The position numbers were made by a program, and so were the translations under genes. Below, in pieces: positions 28,850-36,397 of a stretch of DNA of 64,000 nucleotides (position 1 is its first letter; each line of letters starts with the position of its first letter). Below the pieces are notes generated by a model, which searched no databases, was not told where the DNA came from, and saw only the letters and a program-made list of their open reading frames with translations. The stretch is from Streptomyces justiciae (GTDB taxonomy: Bacteria > Actinomycetota > Actinomycetes > Streptomycetales > Streptomycetaceae), in contig NZ_JADDXU010000001.1 in assembly GCF_015163075.1 (NCBI RefSeq), positions 868,001 through 932,000 of the forward strand. Direction: 5' to 3'.

Positions 28850-30006
28850 TGCTCGGTGCCCTTCGGCTTGCGCTGCTCCCAGCCGTCGGCCCACAGGTCG
28901 AAGCGGGCCTGCTGCTGCGGGAACTCGGCGGCAGCGTCCACGTCCAGCTCGACACCGAGGCCCGGCTCGTGCGACAGCTCGAAGTAGCCGTCCACGACCT
29001 GCGGGGCGCCCTTGACGACCTTCTTGATCTCCGCGTCGGCGAAGTCGTTGAAGTGCTCCAGGATCTTGAAGTTGGGGGCGGTGAAGCCGACCTGGAGGGA
29101 GGCGGCGGTGAGCACCGGGCCACCGACGTTGTGCGGGGCGACCAGCATGTAGTGGGTCTCGGCGGTCGCGGCGAGCTTGCGGGTCTCCCAGATGCCGCCG
29201 ATGTGGCCGACGTCGGGCTGGATGATGTCCACGGCCTGGCTCTCGAAGAGCTCACGGAACTCGATCCGGTCGTGGATGCGCTCACCGGTGGCGACCGGCA
29301 TGTCGACCTTGGCGGCGACCTTCTCCAGCGCCTTCAGGTTCTCCGGCGGCACCGGCTCCTCCAGCCACGCCGGCTTGAAGGGCGCGAGGTCCTTGGCGAG
29401 GCGGACGGCGGTGGCGGGGGAGAAGCGGCCGTGCATCTCCAGCATCAGCTCGGCGTCCGGACCGATGGCGTCCCGGACGGCCTCGATGAGCGAGACGGCG
29501 TACAGGCTCTGCTCGTGGTCCAGCTCGAAGTGGCCGGTGCCGAAGGGGTCGATCTTGAGGGCCTTGTAGCCGCGCTCCATGACGCCCTGGGCGGCCTTGT
29601 GGTAGGCCTCCGGGGTGCGCTCGGTGGTGTACCAGCCGTTGGCGTACGCCTTGACCTTGTCGGTGACCTTGCCGCCGAGCAGCTGCCAGACCGGGACGCC
29701 CAGCGCCTTGCCCTTGATGTCCCAGCAGGCCATCTCGATCACGGCGATGCCGGACATCACGATCTCGCCCGCACGGCCGTAGTCGCCGTACTTCATCCGC
29801 TTGACCAGATCCTCGACAGCGAACGGGTCCGACCCGAGAATGTGGTTGGTCTTCGCCTCGTGCAGATAGCCGAGCAGGGCGTCGGTGTGGCCCAGCATGC
29901 GGGTCTCGCCGACTCCGGTGAGTCCCTCGTCGGTGTGCACCTGGACGTAGGTCAGGTTGCGCCATGGCGTCCCGACCACGTGCGTGCTGATTCCCGTGAT
30001 GCGCAC
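28846..30006 (-). CDS. enolase-superfamily sugar acid dehydratase (galactonate dehydratase-like)
   Basis: 386 residues, GTG start with GGGAG 8 nt upstream. Mandelate racemase/muconate lactonizing enzyme family. Candidate magnesium ligands follow in order: Glu in MLEMHGRF, Glu in WLEEPVPPE, Glu in GERIHDR. The His two residues after the first ligand and the His in VAPHNVGG occupy the positions of the two catalytic His of GalD; IIQPDVGHIGG gives the Asp that pairs with the latter. It should dehydrate an aldonate to a 2-keto-3-deoxy acid. D-galactonate is likeliest from context, but other hexonates or pentonates are possible. No aldolase or KDG kinase is in the window. Confidence 0.87.
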   Translation of the reverse strand: MRITGISTHVVGTPWRNLTYVQVHTDEGLTGVGETRMLGHTDALLGYLHEAKTNHILGSDPFAVEDLVKRMKYGDYGRAGEIVMSGIAVIEMACWDIKGKALGVPVWQLLGGKVTDKVKAYANGWYTTERTPEAYHKAAQGVMERGYKALKIDPFGTGHFELDHEQSLYAVSLIEAVRDAIGPDAELMLEMHGRFSPATAVRLAKDLAPFKPAWLEEPVPPENLKALEKVAAKVDMPVATGERIHDRIEFRELFESQAVDIIQPDVGHIGGIWETRKLAATAETHYMLVAPHNVGGPVLTAASLQVGFTAPNFKILEHFNDFADAEIKKVVKGAPQVVDGYFELSHEPGLGVELDVDAAAEFPQQQARFDLWADGWEQRKPKGTEQ

Positions 30007-30037
30007 GTCAGCTACTCCCTAGGCTCTCAAGCTCGTT

Positions 30038-30065
30038 GTTCGAAATTTCGGCTCACGTTCGAAAT
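30038..30065 (-). promoter_or_regulatory. Shared 16-bp operator, site 2, plus repeated half-site
   Basis: GTTCGAAATTTCGGCT at 30038-30053 and a second GTTCGAAAT at 30057-30065, 19 bp further on. It lies 32-60 nt upstream of the GTG of the dehydratase operon, where promoter elements are expected. The repeat suggests cooperative binding on one DNA face. Confidence 0.75.
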
Positions 30066-30234
30066 GCTGGCCTGACGGTAAGGACGTCTCGGTCGGGGTG
30101 TCAATGGGTCGGAGGGTCGAACGGCGTAACGGTCTTGATGACGTGCACAACCGTCCGGTATCTCAACTCCCGCAGCCTGCTGCGTTATTCAACCGTGACG
30201 ACTTCCCCGCTGCAGCCCTCTTGACCGCCATGAA

Positions 30235-30250
30235 TTGTTAGCGCTCACAA
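30235..30250 (+). promoter_or_regulatory. LacI-type operator upstream of the lacI-family gene
   Basis: TTGTTAGCGCTCACAA differs by a single base from the symmetric lac operator core TTGTGAGCGCTCACAA. It lies 46 nt before the GTG of the LacI-family gene, next to a TTGACC (30221-30226). Autoregulation by the encoded protein is the simplest reading. Confidence 0.6.
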
Positions 30251-30295
30251 TGTGCCTCGCATTCAACCGATCGCTGACCGCCAGGAGGTGCGGCC

Positions 30296-31315
30296 GTGAA
30301 CCACTTAGAGCTCCGGCCGCCCACCATGGCCGATGTGGCACGCCTCGCCGGGGTGTCCCATCAGACCGTCTCCCGCGTTCTGGGTGATCACCCCAACGTG
30401 CGGGAGGAGACCCGGGCCAGGGTGCTCCGCGCCATCGAGGAGATGGGTTACCGCCGCAACTCCTCGGCACGGGCCCTGGCCACCCGCCGCACCCGCACCC
30501 TGGGTGTGGTCGCCGCCAACACCACGCTCTACGGCCCGGCCAGCACGCTGTTCGCACTGGAGGACGCGGCGCGGGCGGCGGGGTACACCGTCTCGACGGT
30601 CAGCCTGCACAAGCTGGCGAAGGAGACCCTCTCCGAGGCGCTCGACCACCTCAGCGAGGGCGGCGTGGAGGGGGTGATCGCCCTCGCCCCGCAGCGCTCG
30701 GCGGTCGAGGCCCTCGCCGAACTCCGCCACCCCTTCCCGGTGGTGGTCGTCGGCACCGGCTCCGGCGCCGAGATCCCCAGCGTCAACGTGGACCAGCAGC
30801 TCGGCGCCCGGCTCGCCACCGGTCATCTGCTGGCCGCCGGGCACCGCACGGTCTGGCATCTCGCCGGACCCGAGGACTGGCAGGAGGCGGCCGACCGGGT
30901 CACCGGCTGGCGGACCACCCTCGAAGCGGCGGGCGTCGAGCCGCCGAAGCCGCTGCGCGGGGACTGGAGTCCACTGTCGGGCTACCGCGCGGGCCAGGAA
31001 CTGGCCGGCTGGGTGGGCCGCGGACTCACCGCCGTCTTCGTCGCCAACGACCAGATGGCACTGGGGGTGTTGCGGGCCCTGCGGGAAGCGGGCGTGCGCA
31101 CACCCCAGGACGTCGCGATCGTCGGCTTCGACGACATCCCGGAGTCCGAGTTCTTCGCTCCACCGCTCACCACCGTCCGGCAGGACTTCGCGACGGTCGG
31201 CAAGCACAGCATCGCCCTGCTGCTGGACCTCATCGAGGGCCGGGCCCCGTCCGGGACGCCCGGGGTCGCCATCGAACCGCACCTCGTCGTCCGGGCCAGC
31301 ACCGCTCCCGACTGA
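30296..31315 (+). CDS. LacI-family transcriptional regulator with a TTA codon
   Basis: 339 residues; GTG 30296 follows AGGAGG by 7 nt. The helix-turn-helix is MADVARLAGVSHQTVSRVLG (residues 11-30), with the hinge helix NSSARALATRRT near 60. The effector domain has IPSVNVDQQLGARLATGHLL, VFVANDQMALGVLRALREAG and VAIVGFDDIPESEFFAPPLT. Codon 4 is TTA (30305-30307), the only in-frame TTA I found in the real genes of this window; in Streptomyces TTA is read by the bldA tRNA. It sits between the divergent dehydratase operon and the Ytf-type transporter and is the obvious candidate regulator for both. Confidence 0.93.
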   Translation: MNHLELRPPTMADVARLAGVSHQTVSRVLGDHPNVREETRARVLRAIEEMGYRRNSSARALATRRTRTLGVVAANTTLYGPASTLFALEDAARAAGYTVSTVSLHKLAKETLSEALDHLSEGGVEGVIALAPQRSAVEALAELRHPFPVVVVGTGSGAEIPSVNVDQQLGARLATGHLLAAGHRTVWHLAGPEDWQEAADRVTGWRTTLEAAGVEPPKPLRGDWSPLSGYRAGQELAGWVGRGLTAVFVANDQMALGVLRALREAGVRTPQDVAIVGFDDIPESEFFAPPLTTVRQDFATVGKHSIALLLDLIEGRAPSGTPGVAIEPHLVVRASTAPD

Positions 31316-31348
31316 CATGTACCGACCAGCTAATTCGTACACCAGTGT

Positions 31349-31364
31349 GACCGATATTTCGAAT
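31349..31364 (+). promoter_or_regulatory. Shared 16-bp operator, site 3
   Basis: On the plus strand GACCGATATTTCGAAT; its reverse complement ATTCGAAATATCGGTC matches the sites at 27723 and 30038. It lies 85-100 nt upstream of the ATG of the Ytf-type binding protein and after the LacI-family stop, so it controls the transporter and not the regulator gene. Confidence 0.72.
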
Positions 31365-31448
31365 AATGATCGACAGGCTGGACGCAGTGCAGTCGGTCCC
31401 ACGAGTACCAGCGGTCCTCCCCGGACCGGCTCTTCAAAGGAGAAGAAC

Positions 31449-32456
31449 ATGCTCAACAGAAGGAACTTCCTCACTGCGGCGATCGGCGTGGCGGCGGCCG
31501 GCACCCTGGCGGCCTGCGCCAAGGAGGACGACAGCTCCAGCGACTCCGCGGGAAGCGGCGGCGGCAAGAAGATCACCCTCGGCTTCTCGCAGGTCGGCTC
31601 CGAGAGCGGCTGGCGCACCGCCAACAGTGAGTCGGTGAAGTCCGCGGCCAAGGAGGCGGGCTACACCCTGAAGTTCTCCGACGCCCAGCAGAAGCAGGAG
31701 AACCAGATCTCCGCGATCCGCAACTACATCGCGCAGAAGGTCGACGTCATCGCCTTCTCGCCGGTGGTCGTCACGGGCTGGGACGCCGTCCTCAAGGAGG
31801 CCAAGGCCGCGAAGATCCCGGTCGTCCTCACCGACCGCTCCGTCGAGACCTCCGACGACTCCCTGTACGTCACCCTGGTCGGCTCCGACTTCACCGACGA
31901 GGGCCGCCGCGCCGCCAAGATCCTCGAGAAGGTCATCGAGAAGGCCGGCCTCAAGGGCAACGTCAAGATCGCCCAGCTGGAGGGCACCACCGGTGCCGCC
32001 CCCGCCATCGAGCGCGCCAAGGGCTTCAAGGAGGTCATGGACGCCGAGCACAAGGACGACTGGAAGATCGTCGTCAGCCAGACCGGCGACTTCACCCGCG
32101 CCGGCGGCAAGCAGGTCATGGCCGCCTTCCTGCAGTCCAACCCGGACATCAACGTGCTCTTCGCGCACAACGACGACATGGCCATCGGCGCCATCCAGTC
32201 CATCGAGGCGGCCGGCAAGAAGCCCGGCAAGGACATCCTCATCGTCTCGATCGACGGCGTGAAGGACGGCTTCGTCGCCATGTCCGAGGGCAAGATCAAC
32301 GCCATCGTCGAGTGCAACCCGCTGCTCGGCCCCCAGCTGATGGAGGTCGTCAAGACGGTCCACGACGGCGGCACGGTCGAGCGCTGGATCAAGACCAAGG
32401 AGGGCGACTTCATGCAGGACCAGGCCAAGGCCGCCCTCCCGACCCGCAAGTACTGA
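31449..32456 (+). CDS. ytfQ: sugar-binding lipoprotein (YtfQ type)
   Basis: 335 residues; ATG after AAGGAG at 6 nt. Lipobox LAAC near residue 21 (MLNRRNFLTAAIGVAAAGTL). Similar to E. coli YtfQ, the galactofuranose-binding protein: LGFSQVGSESGWRTANSESV, AQKVDVIAFSPVVVTGWD, IPVVLTDRSVE, LEGTTGAAPAIERAKGF, NVLFAHNDDMAIGAIQSIEA and VECNPLLGPQLMEVVKTV. The FSQVGSESGWR and ECNPLLGP blocks are diagnostic of this group among ribose/xylose-type binding proteins. First gene of a four-gene YtfQRT-YjfF-type operon. The symbol is by similarity. Confidence 0.92.
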   Translation: MLNRRNFLTAAIGVAAAGTLAACAKEDDSSSDSAGSGGGKKITLGFSQVGSESGWRTANSESVKSAAKEAGYTLKFSDAQQKQENQISAIRNYIAQKVDVIAFSPVVVTGWDAVLKEAKAAKIPVVLTDRSVETSDDSLYVTLVGSDFTDEGRRAAKILEKVIEKAGLKGNVKIAQLEGTTGAAPAIERAKGFKEVMDAEHKDDWKIVVSQTGDFTRAGGKQVMAAFLQSNPDINVLFAHNDDMAIGAIQSIEAAGKKPGKDILIVSIDGVKDGFVAMSEGKINAIVECNPLLGPQLMEVVKTVHDGGTVERWIKTKEGDFMQDQAKAALPTRKY

Positions 32457-32474
32457 CCGACCGCACGCACCGGT

Positions 32475-32523
32475 GGGGAGCCCCCGGCGGGCCGAGCACA
32501 CCTCGGCACCGACGGGGCTCCCC
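32475..32523 (+). other. Branched hairpin between binding-protein and ATPase genes
   Basis: GGGGAGCCCC (32475-32484) pairs with GGGGCTCCCC (32514-32523); inside is GCCGAG (32491-32496) pairing with CTCGGC (32502-32507). It fills the 136-nt gap after the binding-protein gene. Such structures usually keep binding-protein mRNA in excess over membrane components by blocking 3' decay or partly stopping transcription. Confidence 0.6.
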
Positions 32524-32592
32524 GCGGGGGACCGGCGCACCGCAGCCCCGAACTGCCGTGGGCCTGAACCGATTTCATGGAGGAGCGCTGCC

Positions 32593-34143
32593 ATGGCAGA
32601 GCCGCAGCCCGTCCTGGAGATGACGGGCATAGTCAAGGAATTTCCGGGGGTAAGGGCTCTGTCGGGCGTCGACTTCCGGCTCTTCCCCGGCGAGATCCAC
32701 GCCCTGATGGGCGAGAACGGGGCCGGGAAGTCCACCCTGATCAAGGTGCTGACCGGGGTCTACACCCTGGACGGCGGCACCATCACCCTCGACGGCAGGG
32801 ACGTGCGGATCGGCAGCCCGCTGCAGGCGCAGCACGCCGGCATCAGCACCGTCTACCAGGAGGTCAACCTCTGCCCCAACCTGTCGGTGGCGGAGAACAT
32901 CTTCATCGGCCGTGAACCCACCCGCGCCGGCCGCATCCAGTGGAAGCGGATGCGCAAGGAAGCCGCGGAGATGGTCGACCGCCTCGGCCTCGACATCGAC
33001 GTCACCGCGCCGCTGTCCTCGTACCCGCTCGCGGTGCAGCAACTCGTCGCGATCGTACGGTCGGTGGGCCACGGCGACAGCGACGGCTCGGGCTCCGGCA
33101 CCAAGGTCCTCGTCCTCGACGAGCCGACCTCCAGCCTCGACCGCGACGAGGTCCTCGAACTCTTCCGCCTGATGCGGCGGTTGCGCGACGAGGGCGTGGC
33201 GATCCTCTTCGTCTCGCACTTCCTCGACCAGATCTACGAGATCTGCGACCGCATGACGGTCCTGCGCAACGGCACCCTCGTCGGCGAGCACCTGGTCCGC
33301 GACCTCGACCAGGTCCAGCTCATCGAGCTGATGATCGGCAAGGCCCTGGACCAGCTGGAGGAGCTGCACGACCACCAACTCCACGCGGACGTCGGCGAGT
33401 CGCTCCTCACCGCGGAGGGCCTCGGCCGCACCGGCGGCATCGAACCCTTCGACCTCGACATCAAGAAGGGCGAAGTCGTCGGCCTCGCGGGCCTGTTGGG
33501 CTCCGGCCGTACCGAACTGGCCAGGCTCCTCTTCGGCGCCGACCAGCCCGACGCCGGCAAGGTCACCATCGGCGGCAAGCAGGTCTCGATGAGCGCCCCC
33601 AACGACGCCATCGGCGCCGGCGTCGCGTTCTGCTCCGAGAACCGCAAGACCGAGGGCCTCGTCCCCGACCTCACCGTCCGCGAGAACATCATCCTCGCCC
33701 TCCAGGCGGCCCGCGGCTGGACCCGCCCCATCCCCACCGCCCAGCGCGACGAACTCGTCGCCAAGTACATCAAGGCCCTCGACATCCGCCCCGCCAACCC
33801 CGAAGCCCGCGTAGGCCAGTTGAGCGGCGGCAACCAGCAGAAGGTGCTCCTCGCCCGCTGGCTCATCACCCAGCCCAAGCTGCTGATCCTCGACGAGCCC
33901 ACCCGCGGCATCGACATCGGCGCCAAGACCGAGATCCAGAAACTGGTGGTCTCCCTCTCCGAGGACGGCATGTCCGTCCTCTACATCGCGGCCGAACTGG
34001 AGGAGGTCCTCCGCCTCAGCCACACCATCGGTGTCCTGCGCGACCGCAAGCTGGTCGCCCGGCTCACCAACGGCCCGGAAATCACCCCCAGCAAGATCCT
34101 CGAGACCATCGCCAGCGGCGAGCAGAGCGGAGAACAGCAGTGA
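32593..34143 (+). CDS. ytfR: sugar ABC transporter ATP-binding protein, two-domain (YtfR type)
   Basis: 516 residues, ATG with GGAGGA about 8 nt upstream. Domain 1: Walker [10 protein letters not shown], Walker B VLVLDEPTSSLD with an inserted Gly/Ser-rich loop (SVGHGDSDGSGSGTK), unusual just before Walker B. Domain 2: GLLGSGRTELARLLF as degenerate Walker A, signature [14 protein letters not shown], Walker [21 protein letters not shown]. Same length as the GguA-type ATPase at 23888 but clearly a separate lineage (YtfR group). It couples ATP hydrolysis to the two permeases encoded next and overlaps the first by 4 bp. Confidence 0.94.
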   Translation: MAEPQPVLEMTGIVKEFPGVRALSGVDFRLFPGEIHALMGENGAGKSTLIKVLTGVYTLDGGTITLDGRDVRIGSPLQAQHAGISTVYQEVNLCPNLSVAENIFIGREPTRAGRIQWKRMRKEAAEMVDRLGLDIDVTAPLSSYPLAVQQLVAIVRSVGHGDSDGSGSGTKVLVLDEPTSSLDRDEVLELFRLMRRLRDEGVAILFVSHFLDQIYEICDRMTVLRNGTLVGEHLVRDLDQVQLIELMIGKALDQLEELHDHQLHADVGESLLTAEGLGRTGGIEPFDLDIKKGEVVGLAGLLGSGRTELARLLFGADQPDAGKVTIGGKQVSMSAPNDAIGAGVAFCSENRKTEGLVPDLTVRENIILALQAARGWTRPIPTAQRDELVAKYIKALDIRPANPEARVGQLSGGNQQKVLLARWLITQPKLLILDEPTRGIDIGAKTEIQKLVVSLSEDGMSVLYIAAELEEVLRLSHTIGVLRDRKLVARLTNGPEITPSKILETIASGEQSGEQQ

Positions 34144-35219
34144 CCACCACCACCCGCTGGCGAGCACTGACACGCCACAACCTCTTCTGGCCGGTCGCGG
34201 TCCTGGTGGCGCTGCTGCTCGTCAACATCCCCTTCACCCCCGACTTCTTCGCCATCCACATGACGGACGGCCACCTCTACGGCAGCCTCGTCTCGATCGT
34301 CCTGTTCGGCTCGCCCCTGATCCTGGTGGCGGTCGGCATGACCCTGGTCATCGCCACCGGCGGCATCGACCTCTCGGTCGGCGCGGTCGTCGCCATCACC
34401 GGCGCCCTGACCTGCTCCTACATCAGCGACCAGAAGGACCAGGACGCCCTGGCCGGAGTCCTGCTGGCGATGGGCCTCGGCCTTCTGGCGGCCGTCGTCT
34501 GCGGCCTGTGGAACGGCTTCCTGGTCGCGCGGATGGGCATCCAGCCGATCATCGCGACCCTCATCATCATGGTCGCGGGCCGCGGTGTCGCCCAGCTGAT
34601 CACCGACGGCCAGATCATCACCATCAACAGCGAGCCGTACAAGCTGATCGGCGGCGGCTACTGGCTGACCCTGCCGTTCTCCATCTTCGTGGTCGCCGCG
34701 GTCGTCGCCGTCACCGTCGCCCTCACCCGCCGCACCGCCCTCGGCCTGCTCGTCGAGTCGGTCGGCGGCAACGCCGAGGCCAGCCGCCTGGTGGGCATCC
34801 GCTCGATGCGCATCAAGATCATGGTGTACGTCTTCTGCGCCCTGTGCGCCGGCATCGCGGGCCTGATGATCAGCTCCAACACCTCGGCCGCCGACGGCAA
34901 CAACGCCGGCCTGTGGATCGAACTCGACGCCATCCTCGCGGTCGTCATCGGCGGTACGTCCCTGCTCGGCGGCCGCTTCTCCATCGGCGGCACGGTGGTC
35001 GGCGCCCTCGTCATCCAGACCCTCACCACCACGATCTACACGATCGGCGTCCCCACCCAGACCAACCTGGTCTTCAAGGCCGCCGTCGTCATCGTCGTCT
35101 GCCTGCTCCAGTCCCCGAAGTTCCGCGCCAAGGTCTTCGGCGCCCGCGCGAAGACCACGGCCCCGGCGACGCCGGCCGCGGCCCCCGCCGAGCCCGCTCC
35201 CAAGATGGAGGTGTCGTGA
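34140..35219 (+). CDS. ytfT: sugar ABC transporter permease (YtfT type)
   Basis: 359 residues, GTG in a GTGA overlap with the ATPase stop. About eight to ten hydrophobic helices; RbsC-family signature GMTLVIATGGIDLSVGAVVA near residue 65, GMQPIIATL-like GIQPIIATLIIMVAGRG, and the EAA-like loop SVGGNAEASRLVGIRSMRIK near 205. The C-terminal tail is Ala/Pro/Lys-rich (about 325-359). With the next gene it forms a heterodimeric channel, as in the E. coli galactofuranose importer, unlike the single-permease system at 22647. Confidence 0.92.
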   Translation: MTTTTRWRALTRHNLFWPVAVLVALLLVNIPFTPDFFAIHMTDGHLYGSLVSIVLFGSPLILVAVGMTLVIATGGIDLSVGAVVAITGALTCSYISDQKDQDALAGVLLAMGLGLLAAVVCGLWNGFLVARMGIQPIIATLIIMVAGRGVAQLITDGQIITINSEPYKLIGGGYWLTLPFSIFVVAAVVAVTVALTRRTALGLLVESVGGNAEASRLVGIRSMRIKIMVYVFCALCAGIAGLMISSNTSAADGNNAGLWIELDAILAVVIGGTSLLGGRFSIGGTVVGALVIQTLTTTIYTIGVPTQTNLVFKAAVVIVVCLLQSPKFRAKVFGARAKTTAPATPAAAPAEPAPKMEVS

Positions 35220-36250
35220 TGAGTACGACCACCCAGAGCCCCACGACACCCGACAAGGTCGAAGGCGGTACGCCGTCCAAGGCGGCGCGCCTGCTGAGCG
35301 ACCGCCGACTGCCCGTCCTGGTCACGGCCGCCCTGTTCCTCGCGATGTACATCGCCGGACTCAGCCGCTACCAGAACTACGGCTTCGGCGACTCGCAGGT
35401 CTTCCTCAACCTCTTCATCGACAACGGCTACTTGCTGGTCGCCGCGGTCGGCGCCACCTTCGTCATCCTTTCCGGCGGCATCGACCTGTCCGTGGGCTCG
35501 GTGATCGGCTTCACCACCATGCTCACAGCGTGGCTGGTCCAGGACGTAGGCCTGCCCCTGCTGGTCGTGATCCCCATATCCCTGGGCGTGGGCGCGTTCG
35601 GCGGCTTCCTCATGGGCTATGTGATCCACAACTTCGAGATCCAGCCCTTCATCGTGACCCTCGCAGGCCTCTTCCTCTTCCGCGGCCTGTGCCTGGTCAT
35701 CAGCAAGGAGTCGATCGCCATCAACGACTCCGCGGTGAGCAGCCTCGCCGAGACCCGGGTGTCCCTGGGCCTGGGCGACCTGTCGATCGGCGCCCTGGTC
35801 GCCCTCGTCGTCCTTGCGGCCGCCTTCTACATCCTTCACTACACCCGCTTCGGCCGCCGGATCTACGCCATCGGCGGCAACGAGCAGTCGGCCCTCCTCA
35901 TGGGTCTCCCGCTCGGCGGCACGAAGATCGCGGTCTACACGATGAGCGGCTTCTGCTCTGCACTCGCCGGCCTGCTCTTCATGCTCTACATCCAGTCCGG
36001 CGACCCGCTGCACGCGGTCGGCATGGAACTCGACGCGATCGCCGCCGTGGTCATCGGCGGGACGCTGCTGACGGGTGGCTCGGGTTATGTGTTGGGCACG
36101 CTGTTCGGTGTCCTGGTGCTCGGCCTGATCAAGAGCATCATCCAGTTCGAGGGCACGCTCAGCTCCTGGTGGACGAAGATCGCCACCGGTGTGCTGCTCT
36201 GCGCGTTCATCCTGATCCAGCGCGTGATGACGACCCGCAAGAAAGCCTGA
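35219..36250 (+). CDS. yjfF: sugar ABC transporter permease (YjfF type)
   Basis: 343 residues from ATG 35219, which overlaps the preceding stop by one base; GTG 35216 is an in-frame alternative one codon earlier. Polar N-tail, then helices from about residue 25. Family signature [59 protein letters not shown], and IAAVVIGGTLLTGGSGYVLG. The order YtfQ-R-T-YjfF equals that in E. coli, which argues for galactofuranose, although ligand range may differ. A hairpin with 9-bp arms closes the operon 25 nt downstream. Confidence 0.92.
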   Translation: MSTTTQSPTTPDKVEGGTPSKAARLLSDRRLPVLVTAALFLAMYIAGLSRYQNYGFGDSQVFLNLFIDNGYLLVAAVGATFVILSGGIDLSVGSVIGFTTMLTAWLVQDVGLPLLVVIPISLGVGAFGGFLMGYVIHNFEIQPFIVTLAGLFLFRGLCLVISKESIAINDSAVSSLAETRVSLGLGDLSIGALVALVVLAAAFYILHYTRFGRRIYAIGGNEQSALLMGLPLGGTKIAVYTMSGFCSALAGLLFMLYIQSGDPLHAVGMELDAIAAVVIGGTLLTGGSGYVLGTLFGVLVLGLIKSIIQFEGTLSSWWTKIATGVLLCAFILIQRVMTTRKKA

Positions 36251-36274
36251 ACAGCCCGGAAGGAAACCGGTTTC

Positions 36275-36315
36275 GGCGAGTTGGGGACGGATGGGCGGAT
36301 CCTCCTCAACTCGCC
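36275..36315 (+). terminator. Terminator of the Ytf-type transporter operon
   Basis: GGCGAGTTG (36275-36283) and CAACTCGCC (36307-36315), perfect 9-bp arms, 23-nt loop, 25 nt after the stop. No T run. Confidence 0.6.
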
Positions 36316-36397
36316 CCACCGGAACGGCCAGTTCCCACACAACCTTCACAGCTGCCTCTAGGAACGCTCCCCACAAGGAACTTAATCTTCCCGCGTC

